A stretch of DNA of 64,000 nt from Halolamina pelagica (lineage in GTDB: Archaea > Halobacteriota > Halobacteria > Halobacteriales > Haloferacaceae), in NCBI RefSeq assembly GCF_900115675.1, contig NZ_FOXI01000012.1, positions 1-64,000 on the forward strand, given 5' to 3'. This document shows, piece after piece, positions 40,513 to 49,479 of the stretch. Positions within the stretch are counted from its first letter, which is position 1. Each line of letters starts with the position of its first letter. Below the pieces are notes generated by a model. That model was not told the origin of the DNA. It did no database searches and saw nothing but the letters and a program-made list of their open reading frames with translations. The position numbers and the translations under genes are program-made.

Positions 40513-41625
40513 TTATTCGGCCGCACAGCGGTTCGGGCCCAGTTCGAGTTCGGACAGTTCGTCGTCGGGCACGTCCTCCTGCCCGACGTTCGTGCGCTTG
40601 ACGCGCTCGAAGTTCGGCGGGTGGTCCGGGATGTCCGAGGCGAGCGTCTCGACGAACGCCTCGCGGTCGCGGTCGAGATCCGCGTTCCGCGCTCGGACGT
40701 CCGCGAGCGTCGCCGTCACCGGAGGCTCGGGCGAGCCGGGGTCGTGCGCCGGGAGGACGAGGGCGTCGTCCGGGCGGTCGAGCAGTCGTTGGAGGCTCTC
40801 GTACAGCGTCGCCGCGTTCCCCTCCACGTCGGAGTCCTCGATCCCGGCTTCGACGCCGAGTTCGACGCGGCCGACGCTCTCGTGGAACAGCGTGTCGCCC
40901 GTGAGCAGGGCCTCACCAGCGAGGTCGAAGGAGACGCTGCCCTCGCTGTGGCCCGGCGTGTGGATCACGTCGACGCCGACGGCGCCCACGTCGACCGTCG
41001 CGCCGTCCTCGATCGGGGTCGCGTCGATCGCGAGCGCGTCCTTCGGGTGGAGGTAGTAGGGGACGCCGTGGCGCTCGGCGAGTTCCGCGCCGCCGGAGAC
41101 GTGGTCGGCGTGGGCGTGGGTGTCGAAGACGCCGACGAGCTCGGCGTCGTACTCGTCGAGGATCCCGTCGTACTTGTCGAGGTAGTGGGACGGGTCGAAG
41201 ACGGCGGCCTCGCCCTCGGAGACCAGCACGTGCGAGAGACAGCCCTTCCCGGGACGGGCGACCTGGACGAGCGTGCCGTCCAGATCGGTCTCGACCGGCG
41301 CGCTTCGGTGGACGCGGCTCCACCCGTTCATCCCGTCGGCCAGCGTCGCGGCGTCGTACCCCATCTCCTCGAGGGTGTGCTCCGCCGTCTCCGCGACGAC
41401 GCCCGCGGCACAGACGGTGACGACCTCCTTCTCCGCCGGGAGGTCCGCGAGGTCGTCCTTCGCCGTCTCGGTGTCATCCTGCAGTTCGTCGTACACGTCG
41501 ACGTTGACACTGCCGGGGATGTGCCACTCCTCGTAATCTGATTCGTGCCGAACGTCGACGACGAGAACGTCGTCATCGTCGGCCTGTAGTCGTGCACTGA
41601 GTTCGTCCGGATCCACGTCTGTCAT
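40513..41625 (-). CDS. Rhodanese-metallo-beta-lactamase fusion, persulfide dioxygenase-like
   Basis: This 370-residue protein starts at ATG 41625. Residues about 5-115 are a rhodanese domain with active loop VCAAGVVAE. Residues about 120-320 are an ETHE1-type MBL domain with FDTHAHADHVSGG, HTPGHSEGSVSF, LLTGDTLF and LPAHDPG. ETHE1-type enzymes oxidise glutathione- or similar persulfides to sulfite using a mononuclear iron. Haloarchaea would use another thiol such as gamma-glutamylcysteine. The fusion couples sulfur transfer to oxidation. Confidence 0.85.
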   Translation of the reverse strand: MTDVDPDELSARLQADDDDVLVVDVRHESDYEEWHIPGSVNVDVYDELQDDTETAKDDLADLPAEKEVVTVCAAGVVAETAEHTLEEMGYDAATLADGMNGWSRVHRSAPVETDLDGTLVQVARPGKGCLSHVLVSEGEAAVFDPSHYLDKYDGILDEYDAELVGVFDTHAHADHVSGGAELAERHGVPYYLHPKDALAIDATPIEDGATVDVGAVGVDVIHTPGHSEGSVSFDLAGEALLTGDTLFHESVGRVELGVEAGIEDSDVEGNAATLYESLQRLLDRPDDALVLPAHDPGSPEPPVTATLADVRARNADLDRDREAFVETLASDIPDHPPNFERVKRTNVGQEDVPDDELSELELGPNRCAAE

Positions 41626-41666
41626 CAGTACTCCCCGATAAGCCACAGACCGGGATATGGGTGGTG

Positions 41667-41680
41667 CCGGTCATGACCGG
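41667..41680. promoter_or_regulatory. Perfect 14-bp palindrome between sulfur operon and its likely regulator
   Basis: CCGGTCATGACCGG lies in the 88-bp divergent region, 42 bp from the dioxygenase ATG and 34 bp from the regulator ATG. Its symmetric position suggests an operator controlling both. Confidence 0.6.
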
Positions 41681-41713
41681 TACCGTTAGGGGCGTCGACC
41701 CCCAAGCCGGGGT

Positions 41714-42448
41714 ATGAGCCTCTACGAAGCCTCCTTCCGGGTGAAACACGACTGCCCGTACCGGGAGATCTCCGAGCGGCACCCCGACCTCACGATCCGG
41801 GAGTGGTACCTCAGCGACTGTCAGGTGCTGGAAATCACCTCGGCGGAGACGCCGACGGAGGAGTTGCTCGCGGAGATCGACGCCATGGGGACGGTGCTGC
41901 ACCAGTCAGTCGACGACGAGGGGCTCCACGTCGTCACGCAGGCGTGTCTCTGCTCGCTCGAGGAGTCGATCGTCGACCAGTTCGAGGCGCACAACTGCCT
42001 CTACCAGCCGCCGACGATCTACCGCCGTGGCTGGGAGCACTACACCGTGATCGCGTTCGACGAGGGCGACGTGCGGGCGCTGTTCCGCGACCTCGAGGCC
42101 GACCGGGAGATCGACGTGCTCTCGAAGACCGCCATCGCCGAACAGCAGCTGCCCCACAGCATGCTCGCGCCCGTCGATCGGCTGTTCGAGGACCTCACCG
42201 ACCGCCAGTTGGCGGCGCTGCGGTTCGCCCTCGAGAGCGGCTACTACGAACAGCCCCGTGGGGCCTCGCTGCGGGAGCTCGCCGAACAGACCGCGGTGGC
42301 CCGGTCGACGTACGAGGAGCACCTCCGCAAGGCCGAGAACAAGCTCCTGACCAACGCCGGCGAGTTCCTGCGGCTGGTGACCGCGTCGTCGACCGACGAT
42401 CCGCTGGGCGTCGAGGGGTCGCCGCGGGCGGAGTCGATCGCCGACTGA
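41714..42448 (+). CDS. Cys-rich bacterio-opsin-activator-type (HTH_10) regulator
   Basis: This 244-residue protein has the C-terminal HTH_10 domain (LTDRQLAALRFALESGYYEQPRGASLRELAEQTAVARSTYEEHLRKAENKLL). Its N-terminal sensor part carries Cys at HDCPYRE (14), SDCQVL (36), ACLCSLEES (CxC near 77-79) and HNCLY. The arrangement recalls haloarchaeal DmsR/NarO-type regulators, whose Cys probably bind a redox-active cluster. It is divergent from the persulfide dioxygenase/MFS operon, its probable target. Confidence 0.82.
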   Translation: MSLYEASFRVKHDCPYREISERHPDLTIREWYLSDCQVLEITSAETPTEELLAEIDAMGTVLHQSVDDEGLHVVTQACLCSLEESIVDQFEAHNCLYQPPTIYRRGWEHYTVIAFDEGDVRALFRDLEADREIDVLSKTAIAEQQLPHSMLAPVDRLFEDLTDRQLAALRFALESGYYEQPRGASLRELAEQTAVARSTYEEHLRKAENKLLTNAGEFLRLVTASSTDDPLGVEGSPRAESIAD

Positions 42449-42449
42449 G

Positions 42450-43352
42450 CTACCAGACGCTCGGGCTGTACTCGAACTCGTAGTCGTCGACGCGTTCCGC
42501 GGGCAGCCCGACGGTCTCGAACATCTCCCGGAACACCCCGCGGTACTCCGACTCGGGCAGTTCCTCGCCGGCCGGGAGTCGCACCTGCAGCCGGAACCCG
42601 CCCGCGCTGTCGAGTTTGATCTCGTAGCGGTGGCCCGCGTCCCGGGTGACGATCTCGGCGCTGGGGACGACGATCGCGAACGAGCCGAACTCGGTCCCGT
42701 TCTCGCTGTAACCGAGGTTGATCCAGCCGTCGCCCTGGGTCGCCGGGACCGTCGTCTCGCTCGCGCGCTCGGCGAAGGCCGCGTGCGTGCCGGCGAAGTC
42801 CGGGTCGGCGTCGACGCCGACGGAGACCAACGAGTCGTCGGTCCGCGAGGCCGCCGTCTCGGCGTCGGCGATCAGCTCGTCGGCCTCGGCGTCCGGGAAC
42901 AGCAGCGCGATCCGTTCGCGGAGCCAGTCGTCCGGCGGCAGGTTCACGGGCCGGAACGGCTGCGCGAAGCCGAGTTCGTCGTCGACGAACGTCAGCCGCG
43001 GCGCCTCGGCGCCGGTGAAACCCCCCTCGAGGGACTTGGTCTCGGAGTAGGTGAACCGAACGTGCAGGACGCGGGCGTCCTCGCCGAACCGGTCCGCCAG
43101 CGCGGGCACGTCCAGCGGGAGCCCGATCCGATCGCGGCCGTTGACGTAGAACGGTGCCTCGACCCCGTAGCCCGCCGAGCGCGCCCGGTCGAGGACCGCC
43201 GCGTAGTCGAGGTCGTCGACGCTGTCACCGACCGTGCTGTAGCTGGCGAAGTTCGCTCCGGGGGTGGCGAGACAGCCGGCGAGGCCGAACGCGGCGCCGC
43301 CGGAGAGCGCGGCGATGAACCGTCGGCGGGAGGATCGTGGGTCCGTACGCAT
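42450..43352 (-). CDS. Unknown haloarchaeal Tat lipoprotein
   Basis: This 300-residue protein starts at ATG 43352. It has a Tat motif (SSRRRFIAALSGG) and lipobox LAGC (Cys about 28). The mature part is beta-rich and acidic without recognisable catalytic residues. It is probably extracellular and lipid-anchored. It converges on the HTH_10 regulator with 1 bp between. I recall no family name. Confidence 0.7.
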   Translation of the reverse strand: MRTDPRSSRRRFIAALSGGAAFGLAGCLATPGANFASYSTVGDSVDDLDYAAVLDRARSAGYGVEAPFYVNGRDRIGLPLDVPALADRFGEDARVLHVRFTYSETKSLEGGFTGAEAPRLTFVDDELGFAQPFRPVNLPPDDWLRERIALLFPDAEADELIADAETAASRTDDSLVSVGVDADPDFAGTHAAFAERASETTVPATQGDGWINLGYSENGTEFGSFAIVVPSAEIVTRDAGHRYEIKLDSAGGFRLQVRLPAGEELPESEYRGVFREMFETVGLPAERVDDYEFEYSPSVW

Positions 43353-43482
43353 GGGGAACCTATCGGGCGGAGCGAGTATATCGGTTTGGGCCCGTCCGAA
43401 GCCACGATCGGCGTGGGGGAAGCGGGGCAGGTGGTCACTCGGCTGCTCGGCGACGGTGGGGAGCGAGCCGGCGCGCCACGGG

Positions 43483-43791
43483 CTACTCCCCCGATCCCGG
43501 ATACCGCCCAACCGCGAACGCCTCGTAGCCGCCGTAGGCGAACGAGAGGACGCCGATCCACCAGTTCCAGCGGTCCGCCGGCGAGCCGCCGGCCGCGTCG
43601 GCCAGTTCGTCGACGACGAGATCGACGGTGAGCCGGCGACCGCTGTCGCTCCGGTAGCGCCCCGAGTCCGCGAGATCGACGGCCTGTCGGGCGACGGTAC
43701 GCCGTTCCGACTCGGTGCCGCCGAACCGGGCGAGCGCGGCCGCCAACTCCCCGGGATCGAGCACGCCGTCGCTGGCCGTGTCGTCGGTCAT
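43483..43791 (-). CDS. 102-aa unknown protein
   Basis: The start is ATG 43791 (MTDDTASDGVLDPGELAAAL). The first half looks like a compact helical domain. VDLADSGRYRSDSGRRLTVDLVVDELADA then leads to a Trp-rich C-terminus (DRWNWWIGVLSFAYGGYEAF) that could be a membrane-associated helix. It lies between the Tat lipoprotein and RNase P RNA genes. The function is unknown. Confidence 0.6.
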   Translation of the reverse strand: MTDDTASDGVLDPGELAAALARFGGTESERRTVARQAVDLADSGRYRSDSGRRLTVDLVVDELADAAGGSPADRWNWWIGVLSFAYGGYEAFAVGRYPGSGE

Positions 43792-43919
43792 CGTCCGGGC
43801 TCGGTGCCGCCGTCGGCGCCGGCGGTGAGCGGGACTGCACGATCGAGTGCCATCGTCGGAGCGACGGGGCCGCCGGGCAAAACCGTTCGGGAGGCCGGCG
43901 CCGCCGCTTTCGAGGGTGA

Positions 43920-44265
43920 GCGGCTGAGAGGAGTAAGCCCCCTTCTGTTTCGACCCGACATTCGGCTGAGCACCCGCGCCCTGCCGTCGCCGGCTGTCCG
44001 GACTACCTTCGGGCACGGGCTTGCACCGGCGAGGGTTCGCCGTTCCATCCGTTCCTGCCCGTCGGCCCTCCGTGGGTTAGCTCCCTCCCCTTACGGGTCG
44101 GTTCGCACACGTCATGGGTCGGGGCAGGCGGTCTCGTTTCTGTTCCAGAGCCAGCCGTCTCCGACTCCGGGCTTGCGCCCGGTCGCCCGTCCGGACGGTG
44201 GGGGGACTTTCCTCACGCCCCTTGCTCGCGGGCCGGGGCGCGGGAACCGGGCTCTCTCTGCCGGC
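43920..44265 (-). ncRNA. rnpB: RNase P RNA
   Basis: The minus strand shows the conserved P4-region segment GTGAGGAAAGTCCCCCC (about 44199-44215). The universal 3' element GGGTCGAAACAGAAGGGGGCTTAC is near 43935-43960, and conserved internal boxes such as GGTGCAAGCCCGTGCCCGAAGG lie between. The ends can pair as helix P1: 5' CGGCAGAGAG with 3' CTCTCAGCCG. It is the catalytic RNA that matures tRNA 5' ends. Coordinates are set by P1 and could be off by a few bases. Confidence 0.92.
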
Positions 44266-44376
44266 TAAACGTAGGTCGGTGGCGCGGTTAAGCGGTTCGG
44301 TGGGTCGGGGAGCCGGCCGTGGACGGCGCGTCCGCGCCGGCAGCGGCCGGGTAGCTCTCGGGGCGAACCAGCGAGC

Positions 44377-44496
44377 GTGTTCGAACCCCGCCAACACCCC
44401 GACTGCCGGCGGCTCGAAGCGATCCACCGGGTTCCCGAGGAGGGGACGGTCTGCCGCGATCACGCCCCCGAACAGCTGGAAGCCGACGACCGGTAA
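44377..44496 (+). CDS. Possible 39-aa Cys/His microprotein
   Basis: A GTG-started frame (FEPRQHPDCRRLEAIHRV, then TVCRDHAPEQL) has a protein-like composition and Cys/His spacing that could bind zinc. It ends 8 bp before the convergent phosphoribosyltransferase stop. No promoter or overlap supports it, so it is tentative. The rest of 44266-44503 shows no other gene. Confidence 0.3.
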   Translation: MFEPRQHPDCRRLEAIHRVPEEGTVCRDHAPEQLEADDR

Positions 44497-44503
44497 CCGC
44501 CAC

Positions 44504-45655
44504 TCAGTCCTCGCGGAACCCCACGCGTGCCGCGTCCGCTTGGGCCCGCTCGGCGGCGGTGTCGATGTCGAACTCCCGGACGACCTCGCCGTTCCTGACG
44601 AGCGGTTCCAGCAGCGACTCGCCGTCGTCGGGACCGTCACGGCCGCGCAGGCCGACGTGGTGGCCGCCGTCGGGCGTGCGGTACACCGATTTCGCGCCCG
44701 AGAGCTTGCCGCGTTTCGCCGCGGGTTCGCCGTCGACCTCGACGATGTCCAGCGCGAAGTCGAGGGGGTCGGCGTTGGCGATGTAGCCGCCGACGCCGAA
44801 GCTGTCGGCCACGTCCCGGAGTTCCCGGAGGTCGGCGGGGGCGAGCCCGCCCGAGAGCAGGATCTCGGGCTCGGGGCGGTCCCGCGCGGCGAGTTCCCAG
44901 CGCACCTCCCGGACGATGTGGCGCAGGTCGCCCCGGCGCGAGCCGGTGGTGTCGAGCCGGACGGCGTCCAGCCCCTCGCCCAGCGTCTCGACGGCCCGCA
45001 GGACCTCGTCGACCTCGTCGCCGTAGGTGTCACAGAGCGCGACGCGGGGCACGTCGGCGTCGACCGCCTCGTCGAACGCGCGCCAGGCGTCCTCCTGGTT
45101 CCCGCGGCCGAAACAGATGAGCAGCGCGTGGGGCATCGTCCCGCCGACCTCGCGGTCCAGCACCTCCCCCGCCGCGACGTGGGAGACGCCGTCGGCGCCG
45201 CCGACCAGCGCCGACCGCTCGACCATCGCGCCGATGGCGGGGTGGACGTGGCGCGTGCCGAAGGAGAGCAGCCGGCGCTCCGGCGCCGCGACCCGGCTCT
45301 CCAGCGCCGCCGTGGCGACCCCGGAGGCGTGCGAGAGGAACCCCAGGATCGGGGACTCGTGGCGGGCGAACGCGCGGTAGGGGCCCTCGATCCGCAGGGC
45401 CGGGCCGCCGTCGAACAGCGTCCCCTCGGGGAGCGCGTCGGCGTCGACCGGGGTGCCCTCAAGCAGCGCAGCCACGTCTTTGACCCCCGCGAACAGGTCG
45501 AACGCGCCGGTCGGGAACTGGTCGGCGGCGAGCTCCGCGACGACGGTCGGGTTCCGGCCGGCGTGCTCGAGCACCGTCTCGGTGCGGTGGAAGTACGCCG
45601 CGGTCGCGTCGCCCCGCCGGATGGCGTCGTCGCCGACGGTGTCGAACTCGGTCAT
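44504..45655 (-). CDS. Nicotinate phosphoribosyltransferase-like enzyme
   Basis: This 383-residue protein starts at ATG 45655. The type II phosphoribosyltransferase pattern is visible: DLFAGVKDVAALLEG, SFGTRHVHPAIGAMVERSALVGGADGVSH, RLDTTGSRRGDL, ILLSGGLAPADLREL and GVGGYIANADPLDFALDIVE. The closest type is archaeal NAPRTase of the NadC-like fold, which makes nicotinate mononucleotide for NAD salvage. Quinolinate phosphoribosyltransferase is a less likely alternative. Confidence 0.85.
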   Translation of the reverse strand: MTEFDTVGDDAIRRGDATAAYFHRTETVLEHAGRNPTVVAELAADQFPTGAFDLFAGVKDVAALLEGTPVDADALPEGTLFDGGPALRIEGPYRAFARHESPILGFLSHASGVATAALESRVAAPERRLLSFGTRHVHPAIGAMVERSALVGGADGVSHVAAGEVLDREVGGTMPHALLICFGRGNQEDAWRAFDEAVDADVPRVALCDTYGDEVDEVLRAVETLGEGLDAVRLDTTGSRRGDLRHIVREVRWELAARDRPEPEILLSGGLAPADLRELRDVADSFGVGGYIANADPLDFALDIVEVDGEPAAKRGKLSGAKSVYRTPDGGHHVGLRGRDGPDDGESLLEPLVRNGEVVREFDIDTAAERAQADAARVGFRED

Positions 45656-45720
45656 GGCCGGAGTTCCGCCAGCGCGGGCAAAAGTGGGTCGTTCCGGCGG
45701 CGGTGAACCTTCGCAGCGGC

Positions 45721-46941
45721 TCACCAAGCGCCCTCCAGCACCTCCAGGATCTCCGAAACGGAGGGCTGCACGGGCGCTTCGGCGAACAGGCCGTCCTCGT
45801 GGATCGTCTCGGCGATGTCGGGCAGGTGCTCGCGGCCGAGCCCGTCGATCGCCCGGAGTTCCGTCGGGAGGCCGAGATCGTCGCGGACGCCCGCGACGGC
45901 GTCGACGACCGCGTCGGCGAGCTCCGCGTCGCCCATCCCGGCCGTATCGACGCCCAGCGCCGTCGCGAGCAGGCGCCGCCGGCCGTCGACTTCGGAGAAA
46001 ACGTAGCGCAGGACGTGGGGCGCGAGCACGCCGTGGACCGTCCCCTGGTGGGCGTCGTAGTCGTTCGAGAACCCGTGGCCGAACGCGTGGATGATCGACG
46101 CGCGGTAGGCGCCGGGGGTGGAGATGCCGTACTGGGCGCAGACCACGCCCGCGACCGCGTCGTCGAACTGCTCGGGGTCGGGGTCCGAATCGGGGAGCGC
46201 CGCGAACCCGGACCGCATTAGCGCCAGCCCGCGGCTCGCGGTGCCGTCGGTGATCGGCGTCGCGTGGGGCGAGTAGCAGCACTCGACGGCCTTGTCGAAG
46301 CCGTTCATCGCCGACGCGGTCAGCACCGAGCGCGGCGTCGTCTCGAACAGTTCGGGGTCGTAACAGAGCGCCGTCGGCATCAGCCGGCGGCTGCTCACGC
46401 CGCCGCTCGGGATCTCGCTCGGGTCCGCGTCGGAATCGAGCGTCAGGCCGACGCCGCCGATCACCGAGAGGTCCGCGCCGGCGAGCGTCGTCGGCACCGC
46501 GATCACGGGCGTCGGCTGGCCGTCGTCGGCGACCGGGACCGAGCCCGCGGACAGCGCGTGCTCGGCGGCCGCAGCGGGGTCGGCGTAGCTCCCCAGCGCG
46601 CTCGCGACCTTCGCGGCGTCGAGGGTGGAGCCGCTGCCGACCGCGACGATCGCCTCGATCCCCTCGGCCTGCACGCGCTCGGCCGCGTCGAGCGCCGCGC
46701 CGAGGGTCTTCGCCGGGGTCGTTTCGTCGAACACGCCCGCGAGGGAGTCGCCGAGGCCGTCCTCAACGGGGTCCATCACGTCGCGGTTGGCACCGACGTT
46801 CGCACCGGTCATCACCAGCGCCGAGGCGAGGCCGCGGGCCGCCAGCAGGTCGCCGAGGTCGCCGGCGGCGCCGCGGCCGAACCGGATCTCGCCGGGATCG
46901 TAGTCGAGCGTGAACTCCCGCCGTGTGGCTGGATCGGTCAT
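45721..46941 (-). CDS. Iron-containing alcohol dehydrogenase family protein
   Basis: This 406-residue protein has the Fe-ADH N-terminal Rossmann-like half (IRFGRGAAGDLGDLL, EAIVAVGSGSTLDAAKVASAL, IAVPTTLAGADLS). The metal-binding helical half has NGFDKAVECCYSPHA and IIHAFGHGFSNDYDAHQGTVHGVLAPHV, with the metal His residues. Substrates of the family range from simple alcohols to glycerol; none can be chosen here. It is separated from the upstream AzlC gene by a divergent promoter region. Confidence 0.85.
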   Translation of the reverse strand: MTDPATRREFTLDYDPGEIRFGRGAAGDLGDLLAARGLASALVMTGANVGANRDVMDPVEDGLGDSLAGVFDETTPAKTLGAALDAAERVQAEGIEAIVAVGSGSTLDAAKVASALGSYADPAAAAEHALSAGSVPVADDGQPTPVIAVPTTLAGADLSVIGGVGLTLDSDADPSEIPSGGVSSRRLMPTALCYDPELFETTPRSVLTASAMNGFDKAVECCYSPHATPITDGTASRGLALMRSGFAALPDSDPDPEQFDDAVAGVVCAQYGISTPGAYRASIIHAFGHGFSNDYDAHQGTVHGVLAPHVLRYVFSEVDGRRRLLATALGVDTAGMGDAELADAVVDAVAGVRDDLGLPTELRAIDGLGREHLPDIAETIHEDGLFAEAPVQPSVSEILEVLEGAW

Positions 46942-47077
46942 ACCGGGCCATCGGCGGCGAGCCACATCAACCCCGGCCGAACCGATACGCGGCCGGCGCG
47001 ACGAGAGAGAAACAGAGACGGGGACAGGATCGCCGGACACGGAGGGCTTAGAAACCCCGGACTGGAACCACATCTCG

Positions 47078-47848
47078 ATGGCGAGAGACACCGACGGCGG
47101 AGAGCCCGCCGTAACCGGCGACGCCGACGGCGGCGATACCGTCCTGGCTGGGGGCGCCGACGGCGGCGTCACGTTCTCCACGGCGGGGCTCCGCGAGGGG
47201 TTCGTCCGCTGCCTCCCGGTCGCGGCCGGCATCGGCGGCTACGGCGTCGCGTTCGGGATGGTCGCGGCACGGCAGGGGCTCAGCACCGCGGAGGCGACGC
47301 TGATGAGCGCGACCGTCTTCGCCGGCGCGGCCCAGCTCATCGCGGTGGAGCTGTGGGCCGACCCGATCCCGATCGCGGCGGTGCTGACGACGACGGCCGT
47401 CGTCAACGCGCGGTACGTGCTGATGGGGGCGGCGCTGCGCCCGTGGTTCGCCCGGCTCAGCATCCGGGAGTCCTACGGCAGCGTCTTCTTCCTCATCGAC
47501 GAGACGTGGGCGCTGACGATGGGCGAACTCACCGACGGGAACGGCCGCGGCGCGTTCCTCGTCGGCAGCGGGATCGCGGCGTGGCTGTTCTGGGTCGGGG
47601 CGACGGCCCTCGGCGCGAACGTCGGCGCCGCGATCCGGGACCCGAGCCGCTACGGGCTCGACTTCGTCCTGACGGCGGTGTTCCTCGCGATCGCCACCCA
47701 GCTCTGGGAGGGGAAGTCGACGCTGCTGCCCTGGGCCGTCGCGCTGGTCGTCGCCGTCGTCGCCGCCGGCGCGCTCCCCGGCCGGTGGTACATCCTCGCC
47801 GGCGGCGTCGCCGGCAGCCTCGTGGAGGTGGCCCGTGTCGGTCGTTGA
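47078..47848 (+). CDS. azlC: AzlC family branched-chain amino acid exporter, large subunit
   Basis: This 256-residue protein (start ATG 47078) has a 35-residue acidic Gly/Asp-rich cytoplasmic lead, then AzlC motifs: EGFVRCLPVAAGIGGYGVAFGMVAARQGLS, LMSATVFAGAAQLIAVEL, VNARYVLMGAALRPWF and FLIDETWALTMGE. It forms an exporter with AzlD, whose start overlaps by 14 bp. Branched-chain amino acids or analogues are the expected substrates by family. Confidence 0.88.
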   Translation: MARDTDGGEPAVTGDADGGDTVLAGGADGGVTFSTAGLREGFVRCLPVAAGIGGYGVAFGMVAARQGLSTAEATLMSATVFAGAAQLIAVELWADPIPIAAVLTTTAVVNARYVLMGAALRPWFARLSIRESYGSVFFLIDETWALTMGELTDGNGRGAFLVGSGIAAWLFWVGATALGANVGAAIRDPSRYGLDFVLTAVFLAIATQLWEGKSTLLPWAVALVVAVVAAGALPGRWYILAGGVAGSLVEVARVGR

Positions 47849-48146
47849 TCTGGATCCGGTCGTCGTCGGCGTCGTCGTCGCGATGGCGGCCCTGACCTAC
47901 CTCACGAAGGCCGGCGGGTTCTGGCTGCTGGGCCACGTCGACCCCTCGGACCGGCTCGAAGCCGGGCTCTCGGTGCTGCCCGGGGCGATCATCGTCGCCA
48001 TCGTCGGCCCGGAGCTGGTCGCCGGCGGGCCGACCGCCTGGCTCGGCGGCGCGACGGTGGTGCTGCTCACCCGCAAAACCGGGAGCCTGCTGGCGGCGCT
48101 GGTCGGCGGGATGGGCGTCGTCGTGCTCAGCCGGGCGGTGATCTGA
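47835..48146 (+). CDS. azlD: AzlD family small exporter subunit
   Basis: The start is GTG 47835, inside the end of azlC. The 103-residue protein has four hydrophobic segments and the AzlD pattern AALTYLTKAGGFWLLGHV, LSVLPGAIIVAIVGPEL and [20 protein letters not shown]. It is the obligate partner of AzlC. The 3' end overlaps the convergent thiDN gene by 20 bp. Confidence 0.88.
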   Translation: MSVVDLDPVVVGVVVAMAALTYLTKAGGFWLLGHVDPSDRLEAGLSVLPGAIIVAIVGPELVAGGPTAWLGGATVVLLTRKTGSLLAALVGGMGVVVLSRAVI

Positions 48147-49479
48147 CCGCTGACGGAGTCAGCTCGGCCACCCCCAGCACCAGTTCCCGCAGCGTCTCGG
48201 CGTCGGGCGCGAGCACGCGAACCATCGGCTCCTTCCCGTGGGCGCCGTCGTCGACGATGGCGTCGGGCGCGTCGCCGTCCCGCCGGGTCAGCACGCGCTC
48301 GGCGACCCAGTCCATCGTCCCGGCGGCGTCGTCGGGCTCCCGGGTTCGGTCGACCGTCGCGACCGTCAACTCGTTTTCGACCGCCTCGCGAACCGCGTCG
48401 CTCGCCCGGAGGTTACAGGCCGCGGTGACACGCCGGTCGTGCTCACGCACGCCCAGCAGCAGGCGCGCGACGTGGCTCGACGCCCCCAGTGCGGCGCCGC
48501 CGGGGGCGCGAACGCCGTCGGAGACGCGGGTGAGCCGGCCCTCGCAGGCGGCCACGTCGGCCGGCTCGGTCGCCGTCTCGGGCGCGACGGCGACGGTGGT
48601 GCCGACCTCCGGGATCAGCGGCGCCATCGCCGGGGTCTCGAACGCCCGGACCGTCTCGCGCACCTCGCGGAGCGCGCGTGGCGCGTCGGCGCGGGCACGG
48701 AGGTCGGCGAGGTGGTGGACCGGCCCAGTGCCGTCGCCGAGGTCGTGACCGTGAGCGACCGCGCGGTCCAACAGGGCCTCGGCGTTCTCGACCGCCGTCG
48801 AGAGGGCGGACCCCCGTGCCAGGTCGGCGGCGATCGCCGCCGAGAGCGTGCAGCCGCCCCCGTGACTGTTCGCGTCCGGGACGCGCGGCGAGCGGAACTC
48901 CCGGACCTCGTCGCCGACGAGCACGTCGACGATCGCGGCGCCGTCGAGGTGGCCGCCGGTGACCAGCGCGGCGTCGGCGCCCATCTCCCGGAGCGCGCGA
49001 CCGGCCTCGCGGGCGTCATCGGCACTCTCGACCTCGATCCCGGTGAGCAGTTCTGCCTCCGGCGCGTTCGGCGTCACCAGCGCCGCCGCCGGGACCAGCT
49101 TCTCGCGGACGACCGCCTCGCCCGCCGCCGAGAGCAGTCGGTCGCCGCTCTCGGCGACGACGACGGGGTCGACGACCACCGGGAAGTCGGCGTCAGTAAG
49201 TTCCTCGGCGGCGGCGGCGGCGACCTCGGCGTTCGCGAGCATCCCGGTCTTGGCCGCGTCGACCCCCAGGTCGTCGTCGACCGCGCGGATCTGTTCGCGG
49301 ACCATCCCGGGATCGGTAGCCGCGCTGGCTCGCACGCCCGTAGTGTTCTGGGCGGTGAGCGCCGTGATCGCCGACGCGCCGAAGGCGCCCCGAGCCTCGA
49401 TGGTCTTCAGGTCGGCCTGGATCCCGGCGCCGCCGCCGCTGTCGGAGCCGGCGACGGCGAGTGCGACCGGGCGGCCCAT
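48127..49479 (-). CDS. thiD: ThiD-ThiN fusion: HMP-phosphate kinase and thiamine-phosphate synthase
   Basis: This 450-residue bifunctional protein has an N-terminal ThiD kinase ([58 protein letters not shown]) for HMP and HMP-P phosphorylation. A C-terminal ThiN domain of about 170 residues ([59 protein letters not shown]) replaces ThiE in archaea. It joins thiazole and pyrimidine into thiamine phosphate. It shares one base with the thi4 stop, so the pathway genes are coupled. Confidence 0.92.
   Translation of the reverse strand: MGRPVALAVAGSDSGGGAGIQADLKTIEARGAFGASAITALTAQNTTGVRASAATDPGMVREQIRAVDDDLGVDAAKTGMLANAEVAAAAAEELTDADFPVVVDPVVVAESGDRLLSAAGEAVVREKLVPAAALVTPNAPEAELLTGIEVESADDAREAGRALREMGADAALVTGGHLDGAAIVDVLVGDEVREFRSPRVPDANSHGGGCTLSAAIAADLARGSALSTAVENAEALLDRAVAHGHDLGDGTGPVHHLADLRARADAPRALREVRETVRAFETPAMAPLIPEVGTTVAVAPETATEPADVAACEGRLTRVSDGVRAPGGAALGASSHVARLLLGVREHDRRVTAACNLRASDAVREAVENELTVATVDRTREPDDAAGTMDWVAERVLTRRDGDAPDAIVDDGAHGKEPMVRVLAPDAETLRELVLGVAELTPSAVRSPPG

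Noticed and set aside
39694..41541. 615-codon open frame on the plus strand
   Set aside because: It is antisense to the MFS and persulfide dioxygenase genes and has the Val/Arg/Asp-rich bias of a shadow frame in GC-rich DNA.
44114..45706. 530-codon plus-strand frame starting in the RNase P RNA region
   Set aside because: It overlaps rnpB and lies antisense to the phosphoribosyltransferase gene.
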